A stretch of DNA of 64,000 bases. It comes from Valencia hispanica (taxonomy: Eukaryota; Chordata; Actinopteri; Cyprinodontiformes; Valenciidae). Positions 22,073-34,308 of this stretch are shown piece after piece. Positions within the stretch are counted from its first letter, which is position 1. Each line of letters starts with the position of its first letter. A model generated the notes under the pieces. The model worked only from the letters and a program-made list of their open reading frames with translations. It made no database searches and had not been told where the DNA came from. The stretch lies in the NCBI GenBank assembly GCA_963556495.2, contig OY747704.1:2145001-2209000 (forward strand). The letters run 5' to 3'. Made by a program: the position numbers and the translations under genes.

Positions 22073-22930
22073 TTTTTTTCTAAAAATATATCAGAGCTCC
22101 CGCATGACTTCTTTCTCCTTCAGGTTCCGTTTCTAACTGACTTTTTCTTTTTTACACCATGTTGATTTTTATTAACATAGTTCCGTACTCAAGGCGGTCT
22201 CTTCCTAGCTCTTTTGGCTAGAACTAAAATTCCTGAATTGCCATTGATCAATATGCAGTGAAGTTTAGATTTAGCCTTGATTTAGATGTTTAATCAACGT
22301 CTAGATTTAAACCTGGTTTAGACGTCTATTAAGTTATTTTAGTGGTACCCCCCGCCCTCACCACTAGGAGGCAGCAACACACTTAAAGTTCTGCTTGGTC
22401 TAATCGTCATGGTGATCAATTCTTTGCTCTCATTGGGACCACTAGGTGCGAGAAAACGTTGTTTCTTCAAATACACCTTGAAGGGCCGCATATAGGTGAC
22501 TGCTCAAAGGTACGTTATTGAAATGTTGTTTTGTCCTGCAATGTTTGTTAATTTAATCGTTATCCGTTTCCAGCATAGCTAGCAGGCTAGCTATAACTTA
22601 CCTGCTAGTTTGCAATTAAGTAGCCATTAAACCCAAATGGCGGTAGTTGCTTCCTCTTTTTTTTTTTTTTTTTTTTTTGATTTGGAAGAAAAGTGCTTCT
22701 GACAAAAATGTTTAAGTTATATGTGTTGCATGAATGTGGGTGCGGGGAGAGGGATTAGTTTCTTATCATTTCTTTTTTGTCTTTCTTTTTAATGTAAAAC
22801 ACTTTGTTACATGAAATGTATGAAAGGTGCAAAGGAATTGAGTAAAGTTTAATATTGATGCATGGTGTATAGGCTACATGAACAGTCGTTTCTGATGCCG
22901 AAATAACATCTTTGTTAAGTGTGGTGGCCA
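22073..22930. other. Right flank of the virus-like block, no clear gene
   Basis: On the minus strand just upstream of the capsid-like start (22090-22230) there are broken K/R-rich frames (KKRKS, RRKKSCGSSDIF). These could be the end of a further basic viral protein, but this is weak. The 22265-22330 segment repeats tttaga-type units with an imperfect inverted repeat (cgtctaga...tttagacg). A T22 run lies at 22657-22678. No integrase or polymerase B gene was found to the right. Confidence 0.35.
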
Positions 22931-23259
22931 TTAAAGGGGTATTATGCAAAGTGGACTTTCTGTGATAGAAATTATAACACACCAGCTGCAGCTGCATGTC
23001 TTTTGTGTGATTTTTTTCCGACTTCGTGCATGCTGCGATGATGCACAGTATGTTACGAACTGAAGGGGGAGTGTCAGAAAGAGTAGGAGGGACTTAGAGA
23101 GGCACAGGCGAAAATCAAGGCGTCCAATACGGAAGTAAATCTCTTTAAGGTGGATTTGGATATATGACAGACTTTTAAAAGACTTAAGGTGACAATTTTA
23201 TTGGAGTGTGCTATAGAAGGGTAATATGTGCCTGGAAGAAGCATAATACCCCCCTTTAA
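22931..23259. mobile_element. TTAA-flanked MITE (piggyBac-type target site)
   Basis: TTAA occurs at 22931-22934 and 23256-23259. The sequence just inside is aggggtattatgc on the left and the reverse complement aggggggtattatgc on the right, an inverted repeat with a two-base indel. TTAA duplication with inverted ends is the hallmark of piggyBac-type transposition. There is no transposase inside the 321-bp body, so it is non-autonomous. The ends resemble a common fish MITE. Confidence 0.8.
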
Positions 23260-24138
23260 CTACAATAGCCGGTGCTCAAATTAAATGGATACATTAAATG
23301 TATCAGAAAACTTTCCATTTGTCAGCATGGAACTATGTGGGGCAGTAAGGGATGTCCACATGACTTAGGGGACCATCAGGCAAAAAAGGTTGAGAAACAC
23401 TGGCCTAGAGTCACGCAGTCACACACTAAACAGATGCTGGCAGCAGTGAAGAAGACGGAACAAAAGCAAGATATCCACAATGAGTGAAGAAATAGATGAC
23501 AACAACGCTGCAGCACAGTACATTTAGTACATCTGTACTGTTTGATTGGGTTACACTCGTTGCTGTGTTGTAGTGTACCGGTGTTGTTATTCCGCTTCCT
23601 GTGAATAGCTTGGCTGGAGTTTATATGCAGAGAAATTTGATTTTCTAACCACATTATCTGGGTGCATTGGTACGATTAAGAGAAGTCCAGTTTGGTTCGA
23701 CTCCATCTTAACTAAGGTGTATACATGCATTTCAAATAATTTGGCTTTCTCTTACTGCATGTAAATGCACTGACTGCTGCCTTGCCTTAGTGCTGCGAGC
23801 AGCATAGGGATCTTTGCCCAACAACCCAATCTCTGATGAGGAGTTGAAAATGGATGAATGAAAGTACCGAAATGAGTTATGAATTGTGTCATTCAATGAG
23901 CAGAGATAGGTGTTTTGGAGTGTAATGCAAGCACTTCCTCAGATTTGAGGCGCTGATTCAAAAATGCAGTGGCAAATGATGAAAGATTACGGCAATCATA
24001 CAGATTGTGCATAGATTGTACACTCCAAAATGGTAAAAGCAAATAATATAGTAAAAATGGCTGGAAACAACAATTTTTTGGGGATTATGAAGTCCATCTA
24101 CATTTGAGTCCATATCTCCACTTTAACTACAGTGTATC
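23260..24138. other. Stretch without a recognisable gene
   Basis: Only short frames are present. A tgagaaacactggcc-type phrase near 23390 recalls the end of a dispersed hAT-type repeat, but I cannot define its limits. Nothing else is supported. Confidence 0.35.
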
Positions 24139-24417
24139 TGTCAGGTGTGAGTTAGGATGTAACATGGATCCACACGCAGACGTGGGTAAAGATGTGAGGT
24201 TGTTTATTGAAATGATGATGATGTAGGCAGCAACTACGATACAGGACACCAGGCTGATACGAATAAGCAGGAGGGAGACGTTAATGATCCGATGGGGAGT
24301 GAGAGGAAGTGAAGGGTTTAAATAGACAAAAGAGAAGAAGGATCAGGTGTGACAAATTGAAGACAGGTGCAATGATTAGGCAGGAGTGAGTTGGACGGAG
24401 TGCTTATGGCTCTGACA
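24139..24417 (-). repeat. Probable solo LTR, Gypsy-like
   Basis: The sequence opens tgtcaggtg and closes ctctgaca, giving TG...CA ends with short inverted termini (tgtcag/ctgaca). Flanks are gtatc and gtatg, a 5-bp target duplication with one mismatch. The layout (tttattgaa near the left, ctctgacagta at the right edge) matches minus-strand Gypsy LTRs common in fish. No internal region adjoins it, so it is a solo LTR left by LTR-LTR recombination. Confidence 0.6.
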
Positions 24418-27400
24418 GTATGTCTCCTTACTTGTGATTAAAAGGTGTTTTTCAAAAGGTAATTCTAAACTATGCTGTGCATTAGATTTTTTTATGTGGA
24501 AAAACACATTTTAGTACACTGTTGTCCTTTCAGAGCTGTTACTGCTGCCTAGCTCCAGAGGGGAAATTGTAAAGCCAAATCATTATTGTGCTTTCTTATC
24601 AGATAACCACCAAAGTCCTAGAAGCCAACAGTTCAAAACCATTTCATATGAAACTAAGTGAAATCCAATAAGAAGTCAGGCAACTAAGATTAATCTTCTC
24701 TCAGACCTGTTTGATCAAAAAGAGTTTGGAAATAAATTCTCTGGAAAGGACCTCACAATATTTCTTTCAGTTTATAGACGTGAGCTCCATGTTAAAAAGC
24801 CTTTATATTATTTATAGCATCTAAACCAACATGCCGATAATACAGAAACTCAGAGAGACCTTTGTTGCCCTTGTTAGAAATACAAATTCCGCGTACATTA
24901 TGTGAAAGCTGACTATAGCTAAAAAATAGCAAAGCAGAAAATTATACTTTTGGTTTAGTTTTTGCTAAATAATAAGATCTTATGAAGCACATAAACTTAA
25001 ACTTTAGAGTGAATGCTCTTTTCACTCATCTGCATAATTACACTGGTGAAGGTATTTTTTTAGAAAATATAAATTACTGTCTTTTTCCTACACAAGCAGC
25101 TTCAGAATTCTTTCTTATGCAGCCTTGTTGTGGTGAATGAAGGTGAAATGCAGACTGGCAAATAGATTTCAAGTGAAGGCGTTTGATAATGGAACTTACT
25201 TTACTTACTACAGATACACAAATCCAAGTATAAGTGGTAACATAAAGGAGGCAAAAAATGAACGCAATGAGTGTCGATAACAGTAGGATCTACAGGATTC
25301 AGGCAAGAATATATATAGCTGGTAGAAGAAGCAGATGGGAGCAATTCAGTGAGTGTCGACAGGTGGGAGAAACCCCTGAAGGCTGAGACAACTGAGGTTG
25401 ATCTCCAGAGCGAATGGCTAGACAGAAACTCTACAAAAAAAACCAGAACACAACCTAAGATGTGAATGACTTAGAAAACCCAGAGTGCCTCTGAGTGACA
25501 TGAGGTGACTATAAGCCAGTTCTCTGTTGTTGGGTAACCTTTGCTGTCGCCATGGCCAGAATAAATATCTTGTTGTTCACTTGTGAGACAGAAATCACCT
25601 ACCACCACCCATCCTAACTCAACTCTCTGAGCCAACGGGGAGCTGGCCGTTTATTTGCTTTCTGATCTTATGATCTCTGCTGAGTAGAAGCAATATATCA
25701 GCTGTAGAGTTGACTGGCAGGATCATGTCAGCGATACACTGTAGATCAGAGTGATGCAGGGCAACTGCTGGGGTGGGATTTCTGAGTGGTTATTTAAGGA
25801 TGTCATTGCACTCGAGAAGCGCTGGCACAAGGAGGCGTAGGTTTTTGTGTATTGATTCAACTGTGACATCATATGTTCTCCTTCCTGTTAGTTCTGTGAG
25901 TCCAGCAGATGTCTTCAGCATGTAGAGGTGGTTTATTCCTTGGATCCTGAAAAGGTCAAAGAACTGAGGCCCTGTCTACACAGATATGAAACCAGGTGTA
26001 GCAGCAAATATATTTAATCAATTAGGTGTCTCATCCACTTGGAGCCGGCGTTTCAGGTCACCATAAATTATCATTTTTGAAACGTGGTCCCAAAGTGCAG
26101 AAATCTCACAATGCTGACTCCGTTGTCTTTGTGATTATGAGCTCTGAGAGCGAGCAAGTGAGCAGTTGCTCTGTTTGTCCAAAATTGCATAGATTTTCTT
26201 TGCTTGCTCTTTTTGACAAGCAGGGTAGAGATTTACCAGCATGACCTTTAAACATTCTCTGGCGCTCACGCCTTCTCCTCTGGCCTCAGTGCAGCTAGAC
26301 AAAACTTATTTGGGTTCCGTATTGTTATCCTCCCTGCGTTGCTGTGTGGCAGGAGGGGGTTCTCTGGATTCCCAGGGGGCTGCACCTGGGTGGAGAGCGG
26401 CAATGAAAGTATTATTGTTTCAGCCAATCTAAACGATTTCTGTATTACAGTACTTTGTGATCACCGGGTGAGTAGCAACGGAAACATATGTTATATTTCT
26501 TAAGAATCTGTTTTCACCCCTCCAGGGCTGTCTCTCTGGATCCTCGGCATCACTTCAGGAGGTGTACTTTGTTATGAATTGGACATTGTTTGTTTGAGCT
26601 TGCAGGGGTTTTGATCCTTTCTCCCTCTAATTTCTCCTTCTGAGATGCTTGGGTCTTGTGAACAGACATGGGCACTTTAGAAAATATTTCAGGAGCCATG
26701 CTTTCTATCTAATGTAGGCTGGTTAGAGCTGTGTAGGCAAAAGCTCGGAACAGTTTGTGTTTTGGCTTTATTGTGTATTAAATCAGTGAAAACTGCGAAG
26801 GGGAGGAAAGCTGGTGCTATGTTCACATTTGTACTTTGAGCCATAAGCCATTTATTTCATAGAAATAAATGTGACCTTGACAAGCCAGCTAAATAGCTGT
26901 TCAGCTTGGCAGCTTCTACATCTAACAGTTAGTCAGCAAGGTCGCAGAGTTTAAAAGGTTTTCTCATTGTGATTTTAAGGACATTTTCTCGATGGCTTCA
27001 TATGACCCATATATTTCTTCAAATCTCTCCCAAGCCATCGCTAAACCAGCTTCAAGGCACCTTATGTAGACTGCTTTCATTTGTTTTGCTTATTTGGCCG
27101 AGCTCTTACCAAGATATCTTACCTACAAATTAAGCTCTTCCCCTGCAGATAGGTCTAAACCTGCTATGGCACCTTTAAAGGATGATTTATAGGCTGGTCA
27201 CGGAAGGTGGATAGACCTGTAGAGAGGAGCTGACTGTATGCGAGGTATTTGGTTTCATAGGTTGCCCCATTATCACTGCAAGCATTGTGGATCTAATATA
27301 TACTGTGCAGTTTTTGATTTTCAGTGAGAGATCCGTAAGCTTCACTGCGTGTTTCAAAGCCTAGTTCAAATAGTCCCGCTTCTAAAATATTAGCCTCTGC

Positions 27401-28483
27401 TATAGCAGCTTTCTTTTCTTACTCTGCTCTAAGAGCATCAAGCGTGGTTTGTAGATGTGCTTGTTCAACTTTGATTTGTATTTCCTATTGTGCATAGGAT
27501 GCTCTTGTTTAAGCAGTTTCTGCTTTAGCTATAGCTCTTAGTAGTTCAATGCTAGCTGTAGAGATTATGTGTGATGATAGGCTTTGTGAGGGGATTGATT
27601 GAGTATCACTCCTTTGGGATTTGAGATTCAGTCATGCTGGGTAATTTGTTTTTTGTGGAGTTAAGCCGATGTGGGTGTTGCTGCTGTGTGTTTGGACATC
27701 ACTTAGCTATGTGAGATGGCAGTAGTTCCCTGGGGTGGCTGCTGTAGCTTTGCTGCGCGTCGTAATGATGTCTCTTCACTGTAAATGGCTTTGCTGGAAG
27801 CTAGCTATCTAAACAGCTAACCAAAGGTCCAGAAACTTCACAGATTCCGTAGGACATTCAATGTTGATTATTTCATCTTAATTTTGTGAAAGAGTAATAA
27901 TCCGGAAAAGTAAAAAAACAATATTTGTCCCAAATTAACAATTATGGACTGTAAGCAACCAACTAATAGGCTACATGTAAAACAAAGAGTAGCAGCCGTT
28001 AGCTTAGCGATTAGGATGCAAAATTAGCATGATACATTTTATGGCACAACAAACATACAAACTCGCTACTGAAAAACAGTGAGAAAAACAATTATCATAT
28101 TCTACCAGGTAATACTTACAATGCTTTAACAAAAAAAACAAAATACAGAAAACCAGGAGAGTGGAGCTGCCGTGCACTAGCTTGAGACCGTTCTTAGCAA
28201 CTTCCTGTCTTAGTTCTTCTTCTCCTGTCTTAAACAAACGAATGGAAAACAAGCACTAGATGGTGGATTTTACCAAGCTATAACATAGTACTGTCCACAG
28301 TACATACATACAACATAACAGGTGTTGATGTTGTTGTAGAGGTTGAATCCATCACTGTAGAAAAGGCCTCAGTAGTTTATGAGTTTCATTTACAGTTAAA
28401 GTGTCTTTAATGTTATCTTTTTGTATTAATTTGCAGTCTTGATTTATTGGGCGGGCCAGCTGAGAAAATGTTAATTGTGCCAC
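24418..28483. other. Long degenerate stretch, mostly unassigned
   Basis: No intact gene. Part of it (about 26000-28260) looks like an old, heavily mutated retroelement on the minus strand (see 27280-27620). The rest shows only short frames without motifs. The region near 25200-25440 has the style of a degraded LTR, but its ends cannot be defined. Confidence 0.35.
27280..27620 (-). pseudogene. Alanine/glutamate-rich coiled-coil remnant, possibly retroelement gag
   Basis: With several stops, the minus strand reads IELLRAIAKAETA, IQIKVEQAHLQTTLDALRAE and KKAAIAEANILEAGLFEL. This heptad-rich A/E/K pattern resembles the coiled-coil N-terminal part of gag-like proteins in some fish LTR retrotransposons (BEL or Gypsy type). 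No protease or reverse transcriptase of the same element is readable nearby. It could equally be another coiled-coil protein remnant. Confidence 0.3.
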
Positions 28484-29704
28484 CAGTGTTGCCAAATGTC
28501 TCCAACAGAAGGGAACTGACGTTGACCCAGAAAGTCGCTAGATGTCCCCAGATGACATCACAGATTAATTTGCATAATGATTGTGTAATCACATTACACC
28601 GACGTGATGATGTTTTCAATCATGTGGCGGTCTTCAATTTCTCCTCCAACATCCAATAAATGAGAAGAAGAAAGAACTAGTAGGTGGCTTTATAACATTC
28701 AAAGGAAAGTTGGTATATTGAGGAAAACAGAACAAAACAGAAATGAGGAAATAATTGTATCTAGATAAGGATTTGGTCATACAGGGTTATATAATACATT
28801 ATTATTATTTGAACAGGGGAAATGGGACTTTGTCTTCAAGAAGAGACTGTGTGTGTTATAGTATTTTGCCAGAAGTATACTGTTGAGAGAAAGGAACTAG
28901 TACAAAATTTACAAGATATCAAATTGCAACTGGAAATCCAAGACCTGTTAAAAAAAATTGCTAGTTCTAAAAAAAAATTGCTGCGATATCTCAAAAGGAA
29001 AAAATTAATAGAGAGAATATAGTTTTTGTTTGTTTGTTAGTTAGTTAGTTAGTTAGTTGTTAGTACTTTATAAAAATAAGTAGGGCGTATTTAGTATGCC
29101 CCAAACAATGCTTCCCAACCACCATTAAACAGAGGCTTATGGCTTATGGTATTTTTTTCAGTGTTTTTTTTTTTTATAAACGTTTTAAATATCCTATGTT
29201 ACTGAACTCACCATACATTTTGAATGTTCATTGAATGCATCACAGCTGTGCGATGCAGGTAGTACAGACAAGCATTTTCCTTTTTTCCCTTTGAAAGGAG
29301 AGGTTTGAAAGATGAAGGTGAAGAATGATGTTTGTGTGTGGCTTATAAGAGAAATATCAGCCTTATATACCTACAGATTTCTTTTTTACTTTTGAATTTA
29401 TTTCAACAACAAAAAAACTTTGTTTGTGAGTGGGTGAAATGAACCGAAAAAGGTTTATGATTGGTCAGTGCATGTAGTGTGATCATGCTGCATGCACATG
29501 TGTAGATCATTCCCTTTCTGAGCGTCTGGAAGGACAGTCTGGATGCAGAGCAAGCCAGGTCTCTAATCTGCAGGGAATATCAGGAACAAAGTTTCACAGA
29601 AAGTAGCTAAGGGTGGTCAGAAATGTCGCTAGATTTGTTGATAGATGCTTTTTGGAAAAACAGTTGTTAGAAATAGTGACAAAGTCACTAAATTGGCAAC
29701 ACTG
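28484..29704 (+). mobile_element. hAT-like non-autonomous element with perfect 12-bp inverted ends
   Basis: The left end cagtgttgccaa (28484-28495) and right end ttggcaacactg (29693-29704) are exact inverted repeats enclosing 1,221 bp. Flanks (tgtgccac and cgagtggc) do not form an 8-bp duplication, although they prolong the inverted similarity loosely. The interior holds a small frame, 28822-29022, whose product is a lysine-rich coiled coil (LQLEIQDLLKKI) and which recurs in the minus-strand copy at 59.9-60.8 kb. A partial copy lies at 36130-36390. A (ttag)n tract sits at 29033-29062. The hAT assignment rests on the CAGTGTTG-type end only. Confidence 0.6.
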
Positions 29705-30431
29705 CGAGTGGCGTCACACTGAGTTTCAGATTTGTGTTTTACTATTCTCCGGACGGTGAGCAACATTTGGGCCGTACCACAACGTGGTTTAAGAGACCAC
29801 CAAGGGGAAAACTCTGCTGGCCAAATGTGAAGCCTACCAGGAAGTGACAAAAATTGCAGTTCTCCCCTCATCCACTAGGGGATGGCTCCAGAAAGGAACA
29901 AGTTACCATTGACTCCCATGTTAAAAATTCCAACTACATAGCAAAAACAAACATGTTTACAGCCTGGTTCAAAAAAAACCTTTAGGTTTTATAGTTCAAG
30001 TTTGCTGTCATGAAGAATCTGAGGGGAATTAATTTTTTTATAACTCACCCATTTAAATGTAATTTAAACTTGAAAGTATGAGTAATAAGGGGCTTGTCCT
30101 TTTGAATGACAGGTCTCAGACAGGCCGTCAGCGCTAACACTGGTGGCTAGCGGCTTGCCCCCCTTTCTTGCTCCAGAGAGCAGACTCGGACTCAGTCTAG
30201 ACCATTTCACTGAACTTGACCATCGGTTGCATCTGTTTATTTGTGTTTGGATGTTATTCGTGCACTTTCTGGACAAAGATGGCTTGCTGTGGTATTGATT
30301 GCACTAACAGACTGTCCAAGAAGTCTCTGTTCCATTTTTTTTTTTGCTAAGTAATATTATATTTCTGTTGTGCATTTAAGATAACGCTGCTTGGTCAAAA
30401 TTGGGTTGAAATGATCACATTTCTTCTTTAC
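29705..30431. repeat. Dispersed fish repeat, left half
   Basis: The sequence around 29940-30150 (tttacagcctggttcaaaaa, then ataactcacccatttaaatg) has the wording of a moderately repeated fish sequence, as does 31380-31525 further right. I therefore suspect one old element of more than 600 bp, later split by the SINE and the solo LTR. No coding potential. The family name is unknown to me. Confidence 0.35.
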
Positions 30432-30712
30432 ATATTGATTAGCACTGTTGTCTTGCAGCAAGAAGGCCTGGGTTCAAATCCCAACTGGGGGGTCTTTCTG
30501 CATGGAGTTTGCATGTTCTCTCTGTGCATGTGTGGGTTCTCTCCAGGTACTCCAGCTTCCTCCCACAGTCCAAAAACATGACTGTTAGGTGAATTGGTCA
30601 CTCTAAATTGCCTGAGTGTGGACTGGAAACCTGTCCAGGGTGTACCCCGTGACTGCTGGAGATAGGTTCCATAGGGTGGACGGGTACAGATAATGCATGG
30701 ATGGATGAATTA
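30432..30712 (+). mobile_element. tRNA-derived SINE
   Basis: The head contains a pol III A-box-like stretch (tagcactgttgtcttgcagc, 30440-30459) and a B box (gggttcaaatccc, 30470-30482) at tRNA-like spacing. The body (gcatgttctctctgtgcatg, cctcccacagtccaaaaaca, ggtgtaccccgtgactgctg) matches a widespread fish SINE pattern. It ends in atggatggatgaa, a (GATG)-type tail like that of Rex3, which suggests mobilisation by an RTE-type LINE. That last point is inference. Internal pol III promoter expected; target duplication not found. Confidence 0.75.
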
Positions 30713-30781
30713 AAATTACCTTAGTTTTAGTGAAAGTTTTGGACCAACAAGGCTTCATGCTTGAATCATGACTGAATCCCC

Positions 30782-31206
30782 TGAAGAGATAGAAATTCTG
30801 TTAATGTTGTATGAGGGTTTAATTCTGTAGTGCATGTGGCAACACTTAGAAACAGTGAACAATCACGAAGAATGTGGTACATCATGTGTGCCTTATGTGA
30901 AGAAGCTGTGACCATTCTGTGAACGAAGATCTATGTGGGAGGAGTTTCCTGCTAACTCTTGTTTCAATAAAAACCTTATGCTGACGTAAAGCTGTGCTCA
31001 GTTACCAGAACTGAGTCCAGTGAACGACGTCTCGCTGTTAAAATATATCATTGTTGTTTGTTGTTCTTATTGCTCCTTTTTACAGAAATGAACGAGCACG
31101 CGGGAAGGTGAAATGAGAGCTCAGAGAGAGCCCAGGGTCATAAATTAAATGTGTGTCTGTTCCTTTAAGATAGGCTTTAAATTAGAGTAAAAACACCTTT
31201 CCAACA
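30782..31206 (+). repeat. Solo LTR of the 14-21 kb retrovirus family
   Basis: Reverse complement of the LTRs at 14269 and 21156: it begins tgaagagatagaaattctg and ends ccaaca. It is flanked by a 4-bp duplication cccc (30778-30781 and 31207-31210), the same duplication length as the full element. An AATAAAA signal occurs near 30966. The internal region is gone, so LTR-LTR recombination removed it. Family identity is clear by eye along nearly the whole length. Confidence 0.9.
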
Positions 31207-31988
31207 CCCCCTAGAAGGCAGAGGGTAGCAGAGTCGCTCAACCGTGGTTCCTCCGTTAGCTTCGGTTAGCTCTGGGTTTGCTCAGTTAGCTCGTAGCTAC
31301 ATCGGCTCAGAGTTTGATGGGTGTCAATCATCTGCCCCCACCCTAACAGTCCCACTCTCAGCTCCACCTCTTTGCCCATTTTTTGTGTTTCCGACAGTGA
31401 TGAGACACGTGACGCAGCCAAGATGGCGGTGGTGGGAACCGTCCACTGGGCTTCACTTCAGCTCTTCAGAAACCTAGGGGTGAAGTCCATCTGTTATATA
31501 CAGTGTATTGAGACCACACACAACCCCATCTACACACGTAAACCATCCTAACCTCTATCTCCATCTGTATTGGAATAATAAAGAGCAGAACAAATACAAC
31601 AGCATTTTCTCTGACTCTTCTTATAGTCTGAATGGCCTTAAGAAGAGCTCTCTCCAGTACTCCCAGTGTGAAAACAATGATCCAGTGGCGTCGTCAGCTG
31701 ATTTTGCTGAGGCTTCAGCCCTGAATGTTTCCAGTCTGGTGTTTCATTCACCAGCCACCGGCTTACCGCTCTCAATCACACACAATGGGCTGGGTGTGCT
31801 CTAATCTAATCAGCGCTGCCGCTGACTTGACTTGGTGTCAGGTTACAGTCACTTATGGCAAGCCATAAGTATCAAAAATAAGGTGTCCATTAACGCCCTA
31901 TTATTAACGCTCAAGGTGTGTATGAGCCTTGCTTTGGCTTACCAAAGTATGTATGTCGCTACCGTTGACACACAGCCCCTCTGACCTG
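31207..31988. repeat. Dispersed fish repeat, right half, and unassigned DNA
   Basis: 31380-31525 (agatggcggtggtgggaacc... gttatatacagtgtattgag) resembles the right end of a common fish repeat. 31550-31988 has no recognisable gene. A short hairpin, acttatggc/gccataagt, lies at 31851-31870. Confidence 0.35.
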
Positions 31989-32172
31989 CTGACTCAGCTC
32001 CCTCAGCCAGTGGCTCGAATTGATACGGCTCCATAAAGCCTCCCTCTACCTCCAGTGACGGCGGAGGAGATCTGCAGGCTCAGAACGCTGAGTCAGCGCT
32101 GCCTGAGGCCGATGCTGCCGGTGCTGCTGAGGCAGAGGGAGACAGGATGGGTCCAATCTCTGAGTGGAAAGG
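31989..32172. repeat. Rearranged repeat, copy 1 (internal segment inverted)
   Basis: 32087-32172 is a direct match to 34404-34479 (gctgagtcagcgctgcc..., gacaggatgggtcca...). The adjacent 31989-32079 matches 34309-34403 only as its reverse complement. The segment is bounded by ctgactcagc on the left and gctgagtcag on the right, which are mutual inverted repeats. Copy 1 therefore carries a roughly 90-bp flip relative to copy 2. Confidence 0.75.
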
Positions 32173-32430
32173 CTAACATAGGCTAACGTTCAAAACAGAT
32201 GAACTTCGTCGATCAGTCGCAAAACTGCCAACGTCGCTTATGTCAAGGTCCATGTTTCAGTGTCAGATTAAGCTAGCTGTCACTGTCCTCCTGACCACAC
32301 CCCCGTGTTACCCCCTCCGCTCATCCTCCACACTTGGCCACGCCCCTCCGTGCCTCTTGGCACTGCCCACTTTGGTAGAATTTTTCAAATATTGTCTGGG
32401 GGCGGGGGTTATGCTTTTTCATGGGGTTCA

Positions 32431-34308
32431 GGTCCACTTAAAATACTTTTCAGACTTTCTGGCACAAATTGTACCGAAGTACAACAGGCTTTTGATTGTC
32501 GGTGACTTTAACATGCATGGTTGTTGTCCAGAGAAGCCTCTTGTTAGAGAGTTTTTAAATGTTATTGATTCATTTAATTTGCATCAGTTTGTATCTGGCC
32601 CTACCCATGAGCAGGGTCATACCCTTGATCTTGTTCTGTCATATGGATGGTCTTCATTTAATTGAATGGTTTCTGAACCTGTGTTTTCTGATCACAGTCC
32701 TGTAAATCAACTTTTCTGCTCCGGTGCAGCGGCATAGGATTTTGAATTCTTTAACTGCTGAATTGTTTTCGGCTGAATTTTTAGGAACTTTCTTGTTAAA
32801 GGTGGGCCTTGATGAATGTTCTTCTACTGCTGGGCTTTTGGCCCGGTTTAATGACTCCTGTCATGTTGTTCTAGACAAGGTTGCGCCATTAAAAATCGGC
32901 CGCTTTAAGTCTAAAATGGAGCCATGGTTAAATGAAGTAACTCTTGCATCTAGAAATGCTTGTGGAAAGGCTGAATGGAGGTGGAACAAAGATAACTTGC
33001 ATATATCTTTTGAAATACTGAAGAGCTGTTGCCATGATTACCAGAGGACTGTGAAGAAAGCAAATCTGCATATTTGCCAGGTGTTATCCTGTCTAACTCC
33101 CAGAACCCTTGTGTACTTTTTAGCACCATAAATAGTATCCTGAATCATGTTTGTCCAGATGATCTGAATGCATCATCAGCTGTTTGTGAGGAGTTTCTGG
33201 TCTTTTTTATCGATAAGGTTAACACTATACACTCACAAATTCCATCCCAGTTTCGTGCACAACCTGATGCCTGCCATTGCTCTGGCTTACTCCAGCAGTT
33301 TGATGTTGTGTCCCTCAAGGTGCTAGATGATGTTGTAGTACAGCTTAAACCCTCGGGCTCCTGTACGGATGCTGTCCCTCCTTGCCTCTTTAAAAATGTT
33401 CTGTTTACTTTTGCTCCTGATGTTCTCAAAATCGTGAACAGTAGTCTGTCAACTGGTGAAGCACCAAAGGATTTTAAACATGCAATTGTAAAACCACTTC
33501 TAAAAATAACTGGTTTGGATCCCTCTACTCTGTCCAATTTCAGACCAATATGTAGGCTTCCTTTCCTTTCCAAGAGTTTGGGGAAAAAAATTGTTTTTAT
33601 CCAACTGATGACTTTTTTAGATAGCTCTCACATTCTTGAGGTATTTCAATCTGGTTTTAAAAATGCTAACAATACCGAGACTGCATTAGTGAAGGTTTTT
33701 AATGACATTTTTCTTGCTACAGATGCCGGTGATTCTTTTCTTCTTGTGTTACTCGACCTGACTGCGGCTTTCGACATGGTTTACCATAGATTCTTGTTGT
33801 CGCGCTAGGAAAACTATATCGGCATACGAGGTTCTGCCCTCAGTTGGTTCAGGTCGTATCTTTCTGATAAGAGCTTTTCTGTCAGTCTCGGTGAAGTTTG
33901 CCACAGGGTTCCATTCTCAACCCTGTTCTGTTTAGTCTTAATCTGCTTGCCCTGGGTACAGTTTATCGCAAATATGACTTGTCTTTTCATTTTTATGCAG
34001 ATGAGTGCCAGATCTGTGCTCCATTAAAAAAGTCAAAGGAGTGTGTTCTTCAGTGTCTTAAGGAGACTAAAGAGTGGATGGCCTAAAACTTTCTGAGTAT
34101 CAATGAACAGAAAACTGAGTTGCTGTTTTTTTGCTCCTAGTGGTCCGCCAACTGCTTTGTCTGCGCCACTGGATTCACAGTCTCCTTTTGTACTGCCCAT
34201 GATTACCAATTTGGGCATTAAGGTTGACTCAGACCTAAAATTCAACAAACAGATACAAAGTATTGTTAAATCCAGCTTCTTCTAACTGAGGCAAATGTCA
34301 AAGATTAC
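32431..34308 (+). mobile_element. L2/CR1-type LINE, truncated and broken
   Basis: A plus-strand LINE body missing both the 5' end and the C-terminal part. It starts in the endonuclease domain (KYNRLLIVGDFNMHGC, VSGPTHEQGHTLDLVLSYG; 32470-32660). It then runs through the linker and reverse transcriptase (FQSGFKNANNTETALVKVF, VLLDLTAAFDMVYH at 33640-33790, PQGSILNPVLF and FHFYADE at 33898-34010) to NLGIKVDSDLKFNKQI and the SSFF segment at 34290. At least five frameshifts or stops break it, and the YADD box reads YADE. Not 3'-complete: the usual tail is absent, and similarity ends where repeat copy 2 begins. Confidence 0.85.
33074..33808 (+). pseudogene. L2/CR1 reverse transcriptase fragment
   Basis: Longest open part of the LINE at 32431-34308 (244 codons). 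It carries the linker, the fingers (KPLLKITGLDPSTLSNFRPI), FQSGF and the palm motif A LLDLTAAFDMVYH with its catalytic Asp. The frame ends at a stop soon after motif A. Motifs B (PQGS) and C (Y-A-D-E, second Asp replaced by Glu) follow in other frames. Non-functional. Confidence 0.85.

Noticed and set aside
22073..28483. Remaining viral genes (polymerase B, integrase, penton) to the right of the capsid piece
   Set aside because: Looked for in both strands; no polymerase or integrase motifs seen, only weak basic text up to about 22230.
30437..30490. tRNA gene
   Set aside because: A and B boxes are present but the body is that of a SINE, with no acceptor-stem pairing or anticodon loop that I can fold.
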